Shown piece by piece: positions 44,413 through 56,886 of a stretch of 64,000 nucleotides of DNA. The notes under the pieces are model-generated. The model did no database searches. It saw only the letters and a list, made by a program, of their open reading frames with translations, and was not told the origin of the DNA. This DNA comes from Euclidia mi. Its lineage: Eukaryota > Arthropoda > Insecta > Lepidoptera > Erebidae. The DNA lies in assembly GCA_944739405.2 (NCBI GenBank), contig OX123190.2:27502807-27566806 (forward strand), given 5' to 3'. Numbering within the stretch: position 1 is the stretch's first letter; the number at the start of each line of letters is the position of its first letter. A program made the translations under genes and the position numbers.

Positions 44413-45195
44413 CATGTATTATTACAACTATATAATGAAAATACCAGTCAAGTGTGTATCGAGTTTATGTCGGTTGTTTCCCCTGCAAGGCCTTGATGAT
44501 CTTGTTTGGATCACGGTAAGAAGTTGAAAGTAGAGCGCAAGTACCTACATTTTCTTTTTGTTCAAGAAACAGTCGCTTTTTGGGCAATGTGGGCTGTAGT
44601 TTTTTTTTTATGTAATGTTAATGAATTACTCTTATGTATGTAACTGGTCTCCTCCTAAACGACTGGTCAAATTTTGATATCTTTTTTGTGCGTGTCAAAT
44701 TGATACATGCGTGGTTTGAAGCTTTTTCGTTCTGTCTTTAATGTGGGTACTTAGAAACGGAAAACAACGCGGGTCAAACCACGTGAGACGGCTCGTAATT
44801 TGCATCTTTCTAATATCGATCTATCTTTCATGTGCTGTCTTTAAAACAAACCTCCGAGATAAACAAGGAGTTTCTTAGATGCATTATTTTTATGACGCTG
44901 ATGAAACTTTGAGCTCAGAGTATTATCACATTTTGAACTACCTATTAAAAAATAAACCATCCCACTACAGTCTGTCGCTGACCATCAGAACTTTATTACC
45001 TCCAATTTTATAACAAAAACATTTATTTGTTTAAAGGGACACTAGGGGCATTAAAAAATTACGACAAAAATATTAATATAAAATTGCAATAAAGCCGGCC
45101 AGTGTCCAACATTTATTAACTATTTTCACGTTATATTTCGTTTTGTCCATAACTTTCGCCATGAAAATTTAATAAATAACCTCGTTCACGTTTAA

Positions 45196-45981
45196 CCCTT
45201 AGCTGGTTTCACTCAAAAAGGCTACGTAAGTGGTACAGGGGTCAAAATTCACTCCAGATATTAGTACACAGTAATATAAAATGATACAACTGTACATTAC
45301 CGATTTTCTTTTTATTTAGGAAAAAAGGACTTACAATGTAATGTTTTATTAAATTTGTAACATGTTTTAACAAGAGATCACATATGTAATAAATAAAACA
45401 GGTAGTATCTTCTTATTTGACAAGACTCTACTTTAGGTATACTTATTTATATATAAAAAGAAAAAATAATACAAGAAAACATTTTGTATTCGTTTTTGTA
45501 TATAACTAATATAATAAAAAATAGGAATTTGCTATGAAATCACGAATAATAAAAAAAAAATACAATCTAAAACAATTAATCTATTTGTTCCTCACAAACG
45601 CTGATAATTTTCTGGTCACAAGCAGCTATTGTGGCGTCCTGAATTAATTCGGAGCCAGATTCTTCGTTTTGGTCTTCCAAAAGCTGTGATATTTCACCGT
45701 CACGTAAAAATTAAATATAAATTAAGTAAAAAATAGTGAAACATTACGACATAAATCATACAATAAAATATACACTTCCGGTATCGGGGTCAAATTTGAC
45801 CCCAGCAGTGTACATATCTCCATTCTCAGTAGCAGTTAAGTGACGCGCGTCCGTCACCGACCGCACTCCGCGGCGTAATGAGATTACCCTGATGCGCAAG
45901 AGTGTAGGGACTTGTACTGAAAAGGTGTGATTAAAAATATGAGGCTATGGGGTCAATTTTGACCCCGATACCATTTAAGGT
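45196..45981. mobile_element. piggyBac-type MITE with TTAA duplication
   Basis: Flanked by TTAA (45192-45195 and 45982-45985). Left end CCCTTAGCTGG and right end complement ACCTTAAATGG are imperfect inverted repeats. GGGGTCAAA/TTTGACCCC words occur near both ends. SD1 copy 1 at about 11025 (CGTTTAAAACATCC) is the empty site. On the minus strand about 45590-45705 a 43-codon acidic scrap (GEISQLLEDQNEESGSE) resembles the acidic N-terminus of piggyBac transposases, so it may be an internally deleted autonomous element. Confidence 0.85.
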
Positions 45982-46150
45982 TTAAAAAAACATCCTTTTA
46001 TATTTTATTTTGATCCAGCTTTTCACTTTATTAATTTTCGTTGGACAACAGAATTCTTTTTGTAGGTCAACTTCGTCGTTCGCTCTGAATGAATAGGGAT
46101 CATTGATTTCCCTAGCGCATGGTAAAACCACACGTGTCTTATTTAAATAC

Positions 46151-47789
46151 CTTGCAATATATATACAGATTGTAAATAGATCGCAAAAATACCTATTGCC
46201 CATTAATTTCTTAGAACTGTACATTGCAAGTTTCATATAAATTGATATTGAGTAGTAATCTTCTTAGTAAACCACCCACCTTAATGTTTAATTTACTTGC
46301 TACAAATTTCTCATTTCGATATAACCTTGGTGAAATTTCGTTAGAATTAATTGAAACCAATATTTGGATTACATTTTAGACCCCATTATAATACAATATT
46401 AATTCAGATTATTATATCTATCCTATAAATTATTCAGGTGAATAAAAATAATATATATGCATTTTAAAATAATTGAGTAGGTATAATGTTTACGCCTTTC
46501 AACAAAATACACAATAATGTAATAAATAAGAAATAACTTCTTAATTCATCCTAATCCAAAACAAAAAGCTGGAAAGCCACCATAAATATACATATATAGA
46601 GATAATTGTTTATTCGTAGTGCGAGAGTTGACTATGAACAAAAAAAAATAACCTTCGCACTATTTTAATACTGTTTGCATAGTATTGATGTATTTGAGCG
46701 ATTGCTGTTGGCGAGGCTTACGAGTTTGATAAGACACATGTGTCTTTTGTAACAAGCTGATTTCAAACTGGTGAAATCTTGTTGAAATAAGACACATACT
46801 GCATATAGAGGGCCAATTTAATCTTTAAAGTACTAATTTTAGTTAATATCTCTGCTGTTTACGATACAAGCATACTTCTCAAATATCTATAGTAGCTACC
46901 AAACATTTATTCAGCCTGACTCAAACAGCGAGTACATTTTAAAAAAAGACGCACGGGAGAAGAAACTCACGTTATCGGCAAAGATATCTAATTGGACAGT
47001 TAAGCTATCTCGCATTACCAGCAATAAAGATCCATGGACGATTTGACCCTGGACACAAAGATCCTGAATAATCGGACCGCAATTCTCATTTATTCTGGAG
47101 ACTAAAATAAATTACTAATCAGATCCATAACATTAAGGCTTGAGTATCTTCATAATATCTCGGAAAACGTAATTTCGATATCGCGTATTTTATTTTCATA
47201 TAAGTATCCAATTCCACTAATCCGGCTGAGAAAAAGAAAAAAAATCTGTATCAGATAAAATCATTAAATCAGTGTCATGCTCAATGTCAGATAGAAAAGG
47301 CTGCATTTTCCTTAAACGATGTTAGGGGTGTAGCTGTATAAGATAAAGGTATTTAGTAATGTTTACCTTCGATAAAAACTTTTACATCCATCTAAGGCCT
47401 CCTACTTAGCGTTATTTATGTTTCATTTCCAACTTTAATCCTTTTCTTTTTCATTGATAAGAGAGGCTTTAGCAACTCTAAAAGTTTATAAGTAACTGCT
47501 TTCAGAGTAAGCTACTTTTTATTATTTATAAAAATCCATTTAGGTAATAATGGTTATTGTCTCAAATAGCACAGTTTTCAGAGAATTATAATCTAAGATT
47601 TCTGCTGTTCATTGAATAATAGATGTTTAAGTTTTTATGAGATGATTCTAAAGTGTTCTCATGAAAGTATTATTTTATGGCACAGGACGGGTGCTATACT
47701 TAATGCGTTTCGTAATTCTGTTTTGTGTTGTTTTATCTCTTGCGACAAATAATATATTGAAGGCATAAAAACCTCGGTATTTGCCAATG
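46151..47789. other. AT-rich non-coding stretch
   Basis: No gene or shared repeat recognised; no frame above 61 codons apart from a start in the SD1 end. Confidence 0.4.
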
Positions 47790-48290
47790 TTTCAGCCGAC
47801 TTGCTTCGGCCGTGGTCGTACCGGGATTGGTGTGAGCTCAGCATCGTCCATGTGTGGTGCGGGTTTTGGCACCTACCCTCACTTGATTTTTATTTTTGTT
47901 TTCAACCGCACTGACAGTACTTTGACACACTACACTAATGACGTCTACACACTGTTGAGTTGTATCACTGCGGCGGTGTGTACACTTATTGATGACTGGA
48001 TTCCAACTTGTTGATAATCTAGATCCATCCTCCCGATTGTAATTGTTGTGTTTTTTTTTCATTTCAACCGCTTCACGTACTATCCTGGAGTAATAGTGAC
48101 GTTCAGTGGACAAGACCTATGGTTGATGTAGTTCTATCCAGTGGTTTGGTCCAGACTCCAATAAATGTTCAGCTATAGCGGACTTATTTACTTGTCGATT
48201 TTTCCCAGCTGCGTTAGGTTCCTTGACCCTTTCCGCAATTGTTCGTTTCGTCTGTCCGATAAAGGAATTATTTTGTTTATTATCATAATT
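47790..48290 (-). pseudogene. Penelope-like element, GIY-YIG endonuclease end
   Basis: Minus-strand reading from about 48285: NSFIGQTKRTIAERVKEP (second half of the GIY-YIG core), NKSAIAEHLLESG, then after an in-frame TAG, STERHYYSRIVREAVEMKK and NREDGSRLSTSWNPVI, the well-known C-terminal end of Penelope-like retrotransposons. About 48015-47800 continues as a degraded tail and 3' UTR. The reverse transcriptase upstream is not present. GIY-YIG nicks the target in this group. Confidence 0.82.
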
Positions 48291-48732
48291 GATAACATAG
48301 TCATGTTAATTATGACAATTACCCGAAGGTATCGTACTGGAACTAAAATTAACTTGATTACATTTGTGTGAGAAAATAGCTGAGCTGCGTACCCAGCTGT
48401 GCTAGTAAAGGACTATGGGCAAAAATTTATGGGCTCCGTCCCCATATACCAACACACATGGAATTGATGCCAATGTGTACCTTAAGTATCCACTATTTGA
48501 TTAAAAGCCTTCTTCTTACTTAAATTTATGGGATATATCCATAAAAAAAACTATTGATTATTATTAATTAACCTATATTTACTTTTTATACTACTTTAAG
48601 TTATTTTAACATTATGGTTATATTACATTACAAAACATGATTTAGTAACGATACAAAATAAAAATTATGTATTTTTAATCATATACTTACATTTAAATGC
48701 TTATGAACGAATAATATGAAAATAAAAGTTGA
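48291..48732. other. non-coding stretch
   Basis: No recognisable feature; the upstream part of the Penelope-like element is not discernible here. Confidence 0.35.
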
Positions 48733-49636
48733 AGATGTGGGAAAACGGGTGTTAACCTTAAATGGAACTGGGCGGGCCATGTTAGCCGTATACATGAGGA
48801 TCGTTGGACAAAAATCTTGACACTTTGGGCAGGCCTCCTTCACTCGGCCGTACCTACAGCGATAAGTGCCTACACATTCGCGCGGCTTCCAAGCCCGGCG
48901 TCCGACGCGCCGCGTAAGGGTTGTTGACTTGAAAATTTGATTTTATTTATTTTACGAGAGCAACTTGAAAATTAGATTTTTTGTTTGTTGAGATATCCTT
49001 AACGATTATGGTGTCAAATTAAAAATCTAGTTCAAAAACCATTTTATCTGTTTGAATCATGTAAATCGATCCACGCGTTTAGGAAATAACTAAGAATTAG
49101 TGTAGTGAAAATGTAAACGACCAGATTTTTGCGGTTTTTGTTCTACGAGCTCAAATAGTTGGATATATACTTATAGGATGATTATTTATTATTAGGTACG
49201 TGATCAAGTAGGTAGATAGACGATGAATAAATATAATAGTAGCAGCGGCAAATCGACAACCCTAGCGCGACAGCTGGCGCGTCACTCCGCGCCAGACAGC
49301 GACAGCGTTATATGTTAGAAAAGAGCGGGAACGGTTAGGTGAATATCGCATTAGGCACTGAGTGCTTATGCGAGCTGAATTGCACTTTGTTGCTTAGAAG
49401 CAAGAGTCGCAATTTCAATGAATTGGTTTGAGAAGTGGTGCTTCTGTACGTAAGTACTGTTTATTCTGTGCTTTGGGTGCCAGAAAACGGTCGTCGTCGC
49501 CGGGCTAGGCCCCGAAAAGGGTGGCGAGATGACCTTCACACCTATTTCAAGAGTTGGCTTGAGATTGTAGGCGACAAGAGAGCGTGGAAAGATCTGGGGG
49601 AGGACTTTGGCCAGCAGTGGGACAGTACAGACTAAA
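48733..49636 (+). pseudogene. LINE 3' coding end, split by an insertion
   Basis: 48757-48829 encodes LKWNWAGHVSRIHEDRWTKI and LTLW. 49478-49636 resumes with VPENGRRRRARPRKGWRDDL and ends DFGQQWDSTD, then TAA. Both parts belong to the common C-terminus of RTE-like insect LINEs (KWAGHVAR ... GRPxxRWxDD ... W). The frame is the same once the insertion between is ignored. Confidence 0.75.
48830..49470. mobile_element. 641-bp insertion in the LINE tail
   Basis: Bounded by CTTTGGG (48823-48829 and 49471-49477), eight bases if one mismatch is allowed. It starts CAGGCCTCCTTC, and an 8-bp duplication with a CAGG start would suit a hAT-type element, but the end TATTCTGTG is not a clear inverted repeat. 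No protein is encoded. GC-rich around 48850-48910 and 49250-49310. Confidence 0.6.
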
Positions 49637-49801
49637 GAAAAATTTGAACATAACGAATATAAATGAATAAATTATTTAAATTCATTGTCTTCTAATATTC
49701 ATTCAATGCTCATAGTAGGCAAATAACATACAATGCTCATGGTAGGCAAATAACAATAGTAATAGAGTGTTAATATTACTGACCTATTTTGATATACTAT
49801 A

Positions 49802-50060
49802 TTGACGACTGGTTGGCGCCGTGGGAGTGTAAGCGACTGCTATGCCGAAGGTCGCGGGTTCGATTTCTACTCATATCAAACATTTGTGTGCATGAACATG
49901 GATGTTTGTCTTGGTCTTGGTGTTTTTATATATAATATGTATGTATTTACAAAAAAAAGAAGTATATATGTATGTTTATCCGTTATCTAGTACCCATATT
50001 ACAAGCTTCTGCTTAGTTTAGGACTAGATGGTGTTGTGTGAATGTGGTAGAATGTACCAT
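49802..50060 (+). mobile_element. SINE family B, third copy
   Basis: Same family as 3014-3294: GACGACTGGTTGGCGCCGTG head with GGGTTCGATTTC B box, body to GAATGTGGTAGAATGTA. The 62-codon frame in it is incidental. Confidence 0.9.
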
Positions 50061-51944
50061 AACTTCCTATAATAGATAAATGAGTAGGTATTTTACATTT
50101 AATTGTCAATAATGAATCAACAAAATATTTATTCAAACGTTAATTACTATGAAAACCCCATGCATTTGGGCAACGTCGCCATAGTAAAAAAATATCATCT
50201 TGCCAAGATGTGTCGATTGAGCTACATTTTATTTCTGTTGATGGGTGGGGACTATTCCGCCCATGGTCCTTTGCTGCATCTGGAATTTTGAAATTATGGG
50301 TTTGCGGGATGTTTAGAAATGTGTACAATGAATAAAGATGGGGTACAGGTATGGAGGAACACATGGTCTATGGGATTTTTTTACCTTATTTTTGGAGTAG
50401 GCTGGAATTCCTGGTGCAATTTCGCGTGATCTTTGTGGCTGAGCGGTGTAGAAAGAATTCAACGGCTGCCCTTGCACGTGTAAACGGTTTTCTTGGGTTA
50501 AAAAAAATCACTTGCAGGCCTGCGCACATACACTATAAAATGTCTTGCGGAAGATTGTCTTTCACTATGAAAATGTTCACTTTCGAGTTTGCGGTGCTTG
50601 GAGAACAAATCTTGCGTAGACGCCTCCAAAGTATTCGTTGCCTGAGTTATCTCCATGCGTTCGACGAAAAAAAGAACCAGAATTTGAAAAAATGTAACAG
50701 GAAGGAACGAATGGCATAGGAATGTGACATGCAAGGATTTACTAACTAAATTAGTGAAGTGCAATTTTATTGCATAGTAACGATACGTTCCGGTTGGAAT
50801 AAACAACAGCAATATTGATAAGCGTAGACGATATATTAGTTTACTAGTAAATATCAAAAGAAATGCCTGCCTTACGGCAAAGTATTAACAGGAAGAGGGA
50901 ACATTTCCCAGTGTCCCAAAGACATCTAAGCATCAACAAAAGTTGACGCTTCAAACTTTATTTGCAACCAAAATTGGAAATTGATTCTACGCAGTATCTA
51001 ATAGGTTATTGAGTAACATAATTATTACGTCGTAAAGTTCTATGGCTGATGCAACTTCAACGGGTCGCAAAAGGTAACAATCGAATTTTGTGTAACTTAT
51101 TTGAATAACTACTAAAAAAACGTTTATTTTTGGTTTTAAAATTTGATACTTTTACCACCATCTAACCTTCAATATTGCTGTGTCAATGGAATTCTTATGG
51201 CGCTGATACATTTGAACATTCATGATCATTCTCGCGAATGTTACAAAATAAATGAGTGTGTTTTAGCGAGCATTCTCACGAACATTTGGGCGAGCCTTAG
51301 AATATAGATAATACATAGAATTCGCGCTACAATGGCAGTTAAACCCATCATATTTACTTCAATTTGACTTATGATTTTAATCTAGTGAAGAATCTTCGTA
51401 GTTTGTCACTAACTTTTACATGACTAGTGAAGGGCTTACTCAGAAAAAATATCGATAAAATATCAATAATGTTTACAATAGATCCTTAGATTTGATTTAC
51501 TCAGAATTAATTTCAATAGAATGTTGATAAACTCTCGATATCGATAAATAAATTTGAACGTAGGAACAGACACTAATTGTGTGATTTATTAAACCTGTTC
51601 AAATTAAAATCTGCATTTTATTATTTAGAAACGACATTTGCTTATGTATCTTATTCTTACTTTAGAAATAATTCAAAATTGAAACTGAAGTAAACATTTT
51701 GGGTAAAACTGTTTTTTCTATATTCTACGGACTATTTTAATTTAGAATTTTTACTAGAATGATCATGAAAATGTTCGGTTCGACAAAACAGAAAGCGGCG
51801 AATGCTCGCTGTTCTCTTACAAGTGAATGCACGGCTGCATCAGCGCCATTATATAGCTGCTCAGCTATATTTTCCACATTTTTTTTTTTAATGTATTTAT
51901 TTACGGTTCTTATAATCACAGCCAATATTAAATATATGTTATAT
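50061..51944. other. non-coding stretch with overlapping ORFs
   Basis: Two frames overlap on opposite strands: 50351-50719 (plus, 122 codons) and 50498-50857 (minus, 119 codons). Neither has a domain I recognise, and overlap on both strands argues against both. No shared repeat seen. Confidence 0.35.
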
Positions 51945-52150
51945 ACTAGAGAATGCCCATGGCTGAGCTCACATTTATATTTTAACCATTTCAGCTCGAT
52001 CCCGTAGGAATTTAGAGAAATAAATTCTTAGTGCACCCTTACGCACCTCAAGAAACATACATGCCAAATCAGCTTCTTGCGCCCAAAAATTTTGGCTGTG
52101 CATTGTCTGTCAGTCAGTAATGAAATAATTTTATATATACAGATGAAGTA
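51945..52150 (+). mobile_element. short retroposon, second copy
   Basis: Diverged copy of 11046-11251: ACTAGAGAATGCCC, GATCCCGTAGGAATTT, CTTAGTGCACCCTTACG, ATACATGCCAAAT, and TGTCTGTCAGTCAGTAA near the end. Confidence 0.75.
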
Positions 52151-52439
52151 GACAAAGAGCCTACTATGCAGGCATTAATAAATTGCAATGTATCCTAAAC
52201 TAAAATCTATCTACGGTAGTCGACGTCATAAAATTCTTATTGCAACGTTTTTACTTTGAATACTTTTAGAAGCACTTCAACTTCTGTTGAGGTGCTTTCA
52301 ACTTTAGAGTATATTTTATACAAGCGTTTTTATACAAGACTATATTCTCTTATTACTTATATCTCCTTAGTAGTTTAAGTAGCAAGTTTGTTTCCCGCAA
52401 TTGAAATACATAGGATGAAAGTTTATTGAAGTATGGTAT

Positions 52440-52640
52440 ATTTTGAATTCGCTATGTACTGAAGGAAAACATTGTGAGGAAACCTGGATTGTGAGAGTTC
52501 TCCATAATGATCTCGAAAGAAATATGAAGTCTGCCAACCCGTATTTGGCCAGTGTGGAGGACTATGGCCTTACCCTTCTCAAAGCGAGAAGAGGTCTGTG
52601 GCCATCAGTTAGAAATTTAACATAAAGGGCTAATAATGAC
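52440..52640 (+). mobile_element. SINE family A, 3' part
   Basis: Body without the tRNA-like head: CTGAAGGAAAACATTGTGAG, GAGAGTTCTCCATAATGATC, GTCTGCCAACCCGTATTTGG, ending near GGGCTAATAATGACGATG. Compare 1591-1782. Confidence 0.85.
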
Positions 52641-53512
52641 GATGTCTTGAATTCAAGCAATATATTCATAATATCTTTGGCATGCTTTGAACTATAAAAA
52701 AATGTATACTTATGTAACATCTTTGTTACCAGATCAATGCGAATAAAGATTTGATTTCATTTCATTGAATGTTAATTTGAGTAGGTATAATAAATAGTTT
52801 AACTATTTGAAATAACCAGAAGAGTAAAATTGTTCATCCCATCGCCAAGCATAGAGAGTGAATGTAAAAACTTGCTTTATTATAAACCGAAGATATTGAG
52901 GATTTTCTTACTCGCTCGTTATAGGAAAAAAATCCATTCGCGCACCGAGTTGCGACCTGACTGTAATTTATTATGTCTAGATTTATTTCTGCGTAGTACC
53001 TATGTACAAAATTATGTTCAGATATTATAAAAATAACAAGAATGCCAACGAGGTAAGATTTTATGAAGTGTAGTTCATTTTCAAGTTACAATAAATTCTT
53101 ACTATCGTGACTTTTTGCATCTCATTTACAAACCAAGTTCAAACTTCATACAGGTGCTTTATTACTGGAAAATATTATAACCATTATTTTAGCTGCTAAT
53201 CTAATATATTATCCATACAACAGTACCTAACCCACAAAACAACCCACACGCAAAAAAGAAAACACTCACTGAAAACAGAAATAACTTACAAGGACGACAA
53301 AATGAATACCAAACATACAAAATCTCGAGTTTAACGCTGTATCTAGAACGTCAATACAACCCGAAGGTACTCAATGCCGTTGTGAATATATTTTTGACGT
53401 GTATTGTTAGCTTTCCAAGAGAGTGCGGCTGACAGGCTCTACTCCCAGCCGGTCGGTAATCCATTAAGGCTCTGGGTAAGTCGCCCTACAATAATATAAT
53501 GCCTGCCCTATA
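52641..53512. other. AT-rich non-coding stretch
   Basis: A 66-codon frame (52830-53030) is not recognisable. 53340-53480 is less AT-rich and may be an old repeat. Nothing else seen. Confidence 0.35.
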
Positions 53513-54025
53513 CAGGGTGCCATCACGTTTTAGCTTAGCAACTGTTGGTAAATCCTAGTAGCGAAATGGTTATGACGATAAAACTTGACGCGTGTTTCGA
53601 AAGATTTCAGATGTTGTGAATGTTACGTATTGAGTTTTAAAAATTCTTATGAATACCTTTATTTCGTATCGAGGAAGAAGGCTTTGACTTTCAGCAGCGA
53701 CGAAATTTCAAAAATAGCTGTGCACACGTTTCAACCAAAGTAAAGAAAAGTAAAATGCGTAGATTGTTGATGAGAAAGTATTTCAAAACATTAAAGGTTT
53801 ACTTCGATTCATTACTAACTCCTTAACTTGTACCAACTGATTTGTAGTATTGCAGTATGAATAAACTATTCATTAGGAACAAATGAAAATGTATACAGGT
53901 AACAAGAAAACGCTATGACATTCATAGTAAATAAATCCCTGCTGATTAACAAATTATACTCACATAACAAATTATTAACTTAAACTTATTTTTACGGTCA
54001 GAAATGGAAGTCTTTTTACATTCTG
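53513..54025. mobile_element. possible MITE related by its ends to 32370-32728
   Basis: Left end TACAGGGTGCCATCA and right end CTTTTTACATTCTG match the two ends of the element at 32370-32728 (TACAGGGTGTCACAA and CTTTTTACATTCTG), although the interiors differ. The right flank is CA, not TA, so the duplication is not intact. Confidence 0.45.
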
Positions 54026-54334
54026 CATAGCAATTTAGCAATATCTTTAAAGATATAAAATTACCATCTCATGCATATAAAATCACCTTAATTCCGATAT
54101 ATAAATCATTTTATGACTTTAAAATAATTTATCCTTTAGCCTCACTCAGTTCACTTGAACGATCGGAAATGAAACCTTTAGGTTTCTTTGAACCGAATAG
54201 GTATGACATAAATCTCATTTTATTAGATTTCAGTATGACCTATAGATATAAAAGGTTGAAATTATTGGGATACTTTAAATGATATAGCGTACTCGTATAT
54301 TGTAGAAGAATAGAATGCTATTTAAATATTTTAC

Positions 54335-54500
54335 TAGCTTCAGCCCGCGACTTCATACGTGTAGGAGTCGGTTATGAAGTCGAAAGGTACGACGGTGCTA
54401 ATCTGAAGTACTTAATTGTTACTCGTATATTATTACTGCATCATTTTATAAGAATCCGGTAAGTAGTTTTTGCGTGAAAGGGTAACAGACATCTATCCAA
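54335..54500 (+). repeat. diverged lepidopteran retroposon fragment
   Basis: Has the landmarks ACTAGCTTCAGCCCGCGACT at the start and AGTAGTTTTTGCGTGAAAGG followed by GTAACAGACAT near the end, a combination common in moth and butterfly genomes. Middle part diverged. Confidence 0.7.
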
Positions 54501-55189
54501 TTTAACAAACCTACGTAAAGCTTACGCTTCGGTGTTACTGGTGTTTTAAATTTAAAAAAAAGTTTCATGTCTGAAACTTCACTATAGCTAATTACAAACT
54601 TTTAAATAACACACTGAACACTACGCATAAAACAAGAACTTGTGGTTGTTAGTCTTTCTGTGATAAAGGGAAAAATTTTTGTGCGTGAGATAAAAACATA
54701 AAACGCCTATTGAACAATACGCCCCTCCATTACACCTCCTGTAAACTGTCAAGAAATAAAAGCATGCTGCTACGACTTAAAACACGTTAACCTAGTTGCA
54801 ATAAATTCTCATGATCCCTGTTATGCATCCATATCTTCTCTTGTAAAATCGAAACGCGAATCAAGTAACATCCTTCATTAAAATCCTAATTTGAGTATCC
54901 AGGAAGCACGGCTAGGATTACAAAAGAATGAGCAGAAAAAGAACTTATCAAATGAAGGGATTTCTGGCAATCTCAGGACGGGAAAATATCACGATAGGAG
55001 GCTTTTGATGCAAAGAACAAATTTGATTTTCGCTTATGCGAAAGAGTACATTACCAGTATTTTGCTATTGAATACTGTATTGATTTTCATTGAATCGTTC
55101 GCATTTTCTTGTAACTATCAATTTGGTATGTATTTCATGTTTAATGAGCACAGCGATAAGAAATATATGACGACGGGTTGACTAGACTC
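54501..55189. other. non-coding stretch with 96-codon ORF
   Basis: The frame at 54891-55181 (plus) has a basic first half and a hydrophobic patch (ITSILLLNTVLIFIESFAF) but resembles nothing I know and has no supporting context. Confidence 0.3.
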
Positions 55190-55533
55190 TGTCGAAGTGC
55201 GCCATCTTCACACTTCCGTTTCGTAGTCACGTCCCGTACTCATGAAATTTCCGATACGGCCATCCTACAAGACACACGTCCCTGTGTGTTAATCTGTAAC
55301 AAAATTTTACACGCACAGTATCATATTGCTCGGTCACTCCTGACTTAACCCAGGTAAGGGTTGAATCAAAACAGTGTTAGGATTCCAATCAAATTTTTTA
55401 CAAAATTACTTCCTACATTACATTCCTAACTATTATAGGAGCTGGATTCAGAGCATCACTGACAATACAATCAATTACCATAGGCTCACGTTATAATCAA
55501 TCAAATAACTAAAGCTTTACATGTGATTCATAA

Positions 55534-56094
55534 CCATTCAGTTACCTCCAGTTACTAAACCTAGTACTCAACCAGCCACTCGGTTGCCACCATTCAGTAA
55601 CCTCCAGTTACTAAACCAGGTACTCAACCAGTCACTCGGTTGCCACCCATTTATCTGCGCATCCTCACCAGGAAGGCCAAGTCCCTCCTGAACTTTATGG
55701 TTTCCTACGAAACCCATTTATCTGCGCATCCTCACAAGGATCGCCAAGTCCCTCCTGAACTTTATGGTTTCCTACGAAACCCATTTATCTGCGCATCCTC
55801 ACAAGGATCGCCAAATCCCTCCTAGACTTTATGCTTTCCCATGAAACCCCAACACCAGAGTTGTCTGCCTACCATGTACTCACGGACAACTGCCTTCACA
55901 TTTGGTTGATACCGATTTGTACTGATTTACGGCTACAAATCAACGCCTGATAATAAATCACACAACCAATCAAACACCAGAGTTTTCTGCCTACCGCGTA
56001 ATCACGGGCAACTGCCTTCACAGTTGGTTTATACCGATTTGTACTGATTTACCTCTACAAATCAAGCTCTGACATTGAATCACACAACCAATCA
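55534..56094. repeat. three stacked tandem arrays
   Basis: 2 x 56 bp (55534-55589, 55590-55645), then 3 x 67 bp (55645-55711, 55712-55778, 55779-55845), then 2 x 122 bp (55851-55972, 55973-56094). Each array has its own unit and they abut. A degenerate relative of the 122-bp unit is at about 56390-56510. The 61-codon frame across the 67-bp array is a by-product. Confidence 0.92.
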
Positions 56095-56559
56095 CAGCCT
56101 AGTTTTCTACTGTCTCGTCAGTATTAAGGTTCACACTTTGCTCTCTTCAAGATCGTCAGTTATGCTCTGATCCTCTGGCAGAAAGTTTCAGTATCAAAAT
56201 CAATAATCAGGGAACTCAAAGTAAAACTGACATTTCATTATCGCGGTATCTCTCAAGATACTATTTCAAACAAAGTAAACTAAAACATTTAAGCTCTACA
56301 TGTGATCATGGCTATGCATAGCCCAGTAACCTCCAGTTATTCTAAATTCTGCGAACACCACAATGGAACACCGAGTCTCTCCAGGACTCTATGGTTTCCA
56401 CTGAAACCTGACCTCCGCCAGAGCTGACTGCAATACCCGCCTACTCACGGACAACTAAGTTAGAAGACGCCGATTTCTACCGAGCTATGGCTACACTTCA
56501 GCCTCTGGTACGGTTCGATCCGATCATCATGTAAACTTAAACACTTTCTTCTATATCAG

Positions 56560-56886
56560 AACTATTTTGTTCTACCTCAATTTCGTCAGTTATACTTTGA
56601 CTTTCAGGCATTTTTCACAACCTGTCGTGTGCGTATTTATACGTACACTGAGAATTAACGGCTTTGAGATTATAAGGATCACCGTCAAGAACTTCTGTGA
56701 CCTCAAATGGGCCTTTATACTTAGGGTCTTACTTCGTTTGATTACGTTCCTTGTTCATAAACAACAAAATGTAACCTACTGAACATTTACTAAGCCTTGC
56801 CTTTGTCTTATCAAACCTATACGTTTCTCATATGATGCGGCACTCTCAATATTACGTAATGCATCATCTCTCACGGTATTTATGTC
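56560..56886 (-). pseudogene. Ty3/Gypsy integrase C-terminal fossil
   Basis: Minus strand: VRDDALRNIESAASYEKRI, then a shift, ERNQTK, DPKYKGPFEVTEVLDGDPYN and LKAVNSQCTYKYAHDRL, matching the GPY/F-type end of insect Gypsy integrase. At least two breaks. Downstream on the minus strand (55190-56530) would be the element's 3' region with the tandem arrays, and about 55190-55340 carries GTAGGATGGCCGTATCGG and GTACGGGACGTGACTACG, like Gypsy 3' UTR and LTR sequence. Confidence 0.7.

Larger units (their letters stand above)
32135..46150 (+). repeat. long duplicated segment SD1, copy 2
   Basis: Second copy of 2982-11394, enlarged by insertions: a MITE (32370-32728), an LTR element (33714-38352), a block 39206-43225 holding two LINEs and the repeat 42685-43230, and a piggyBac-type MITE (45196-45981). 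Stretches between insertions are non-coding, as in copy 1. Confidence 0.8.

Noticed and set aside
50351..50857. Overlapping 122- and 119-codon frames on opposite strands
   Set aside because: No domain, no splice context, no similarity to anything I recognise; frames of this length occur by chance.
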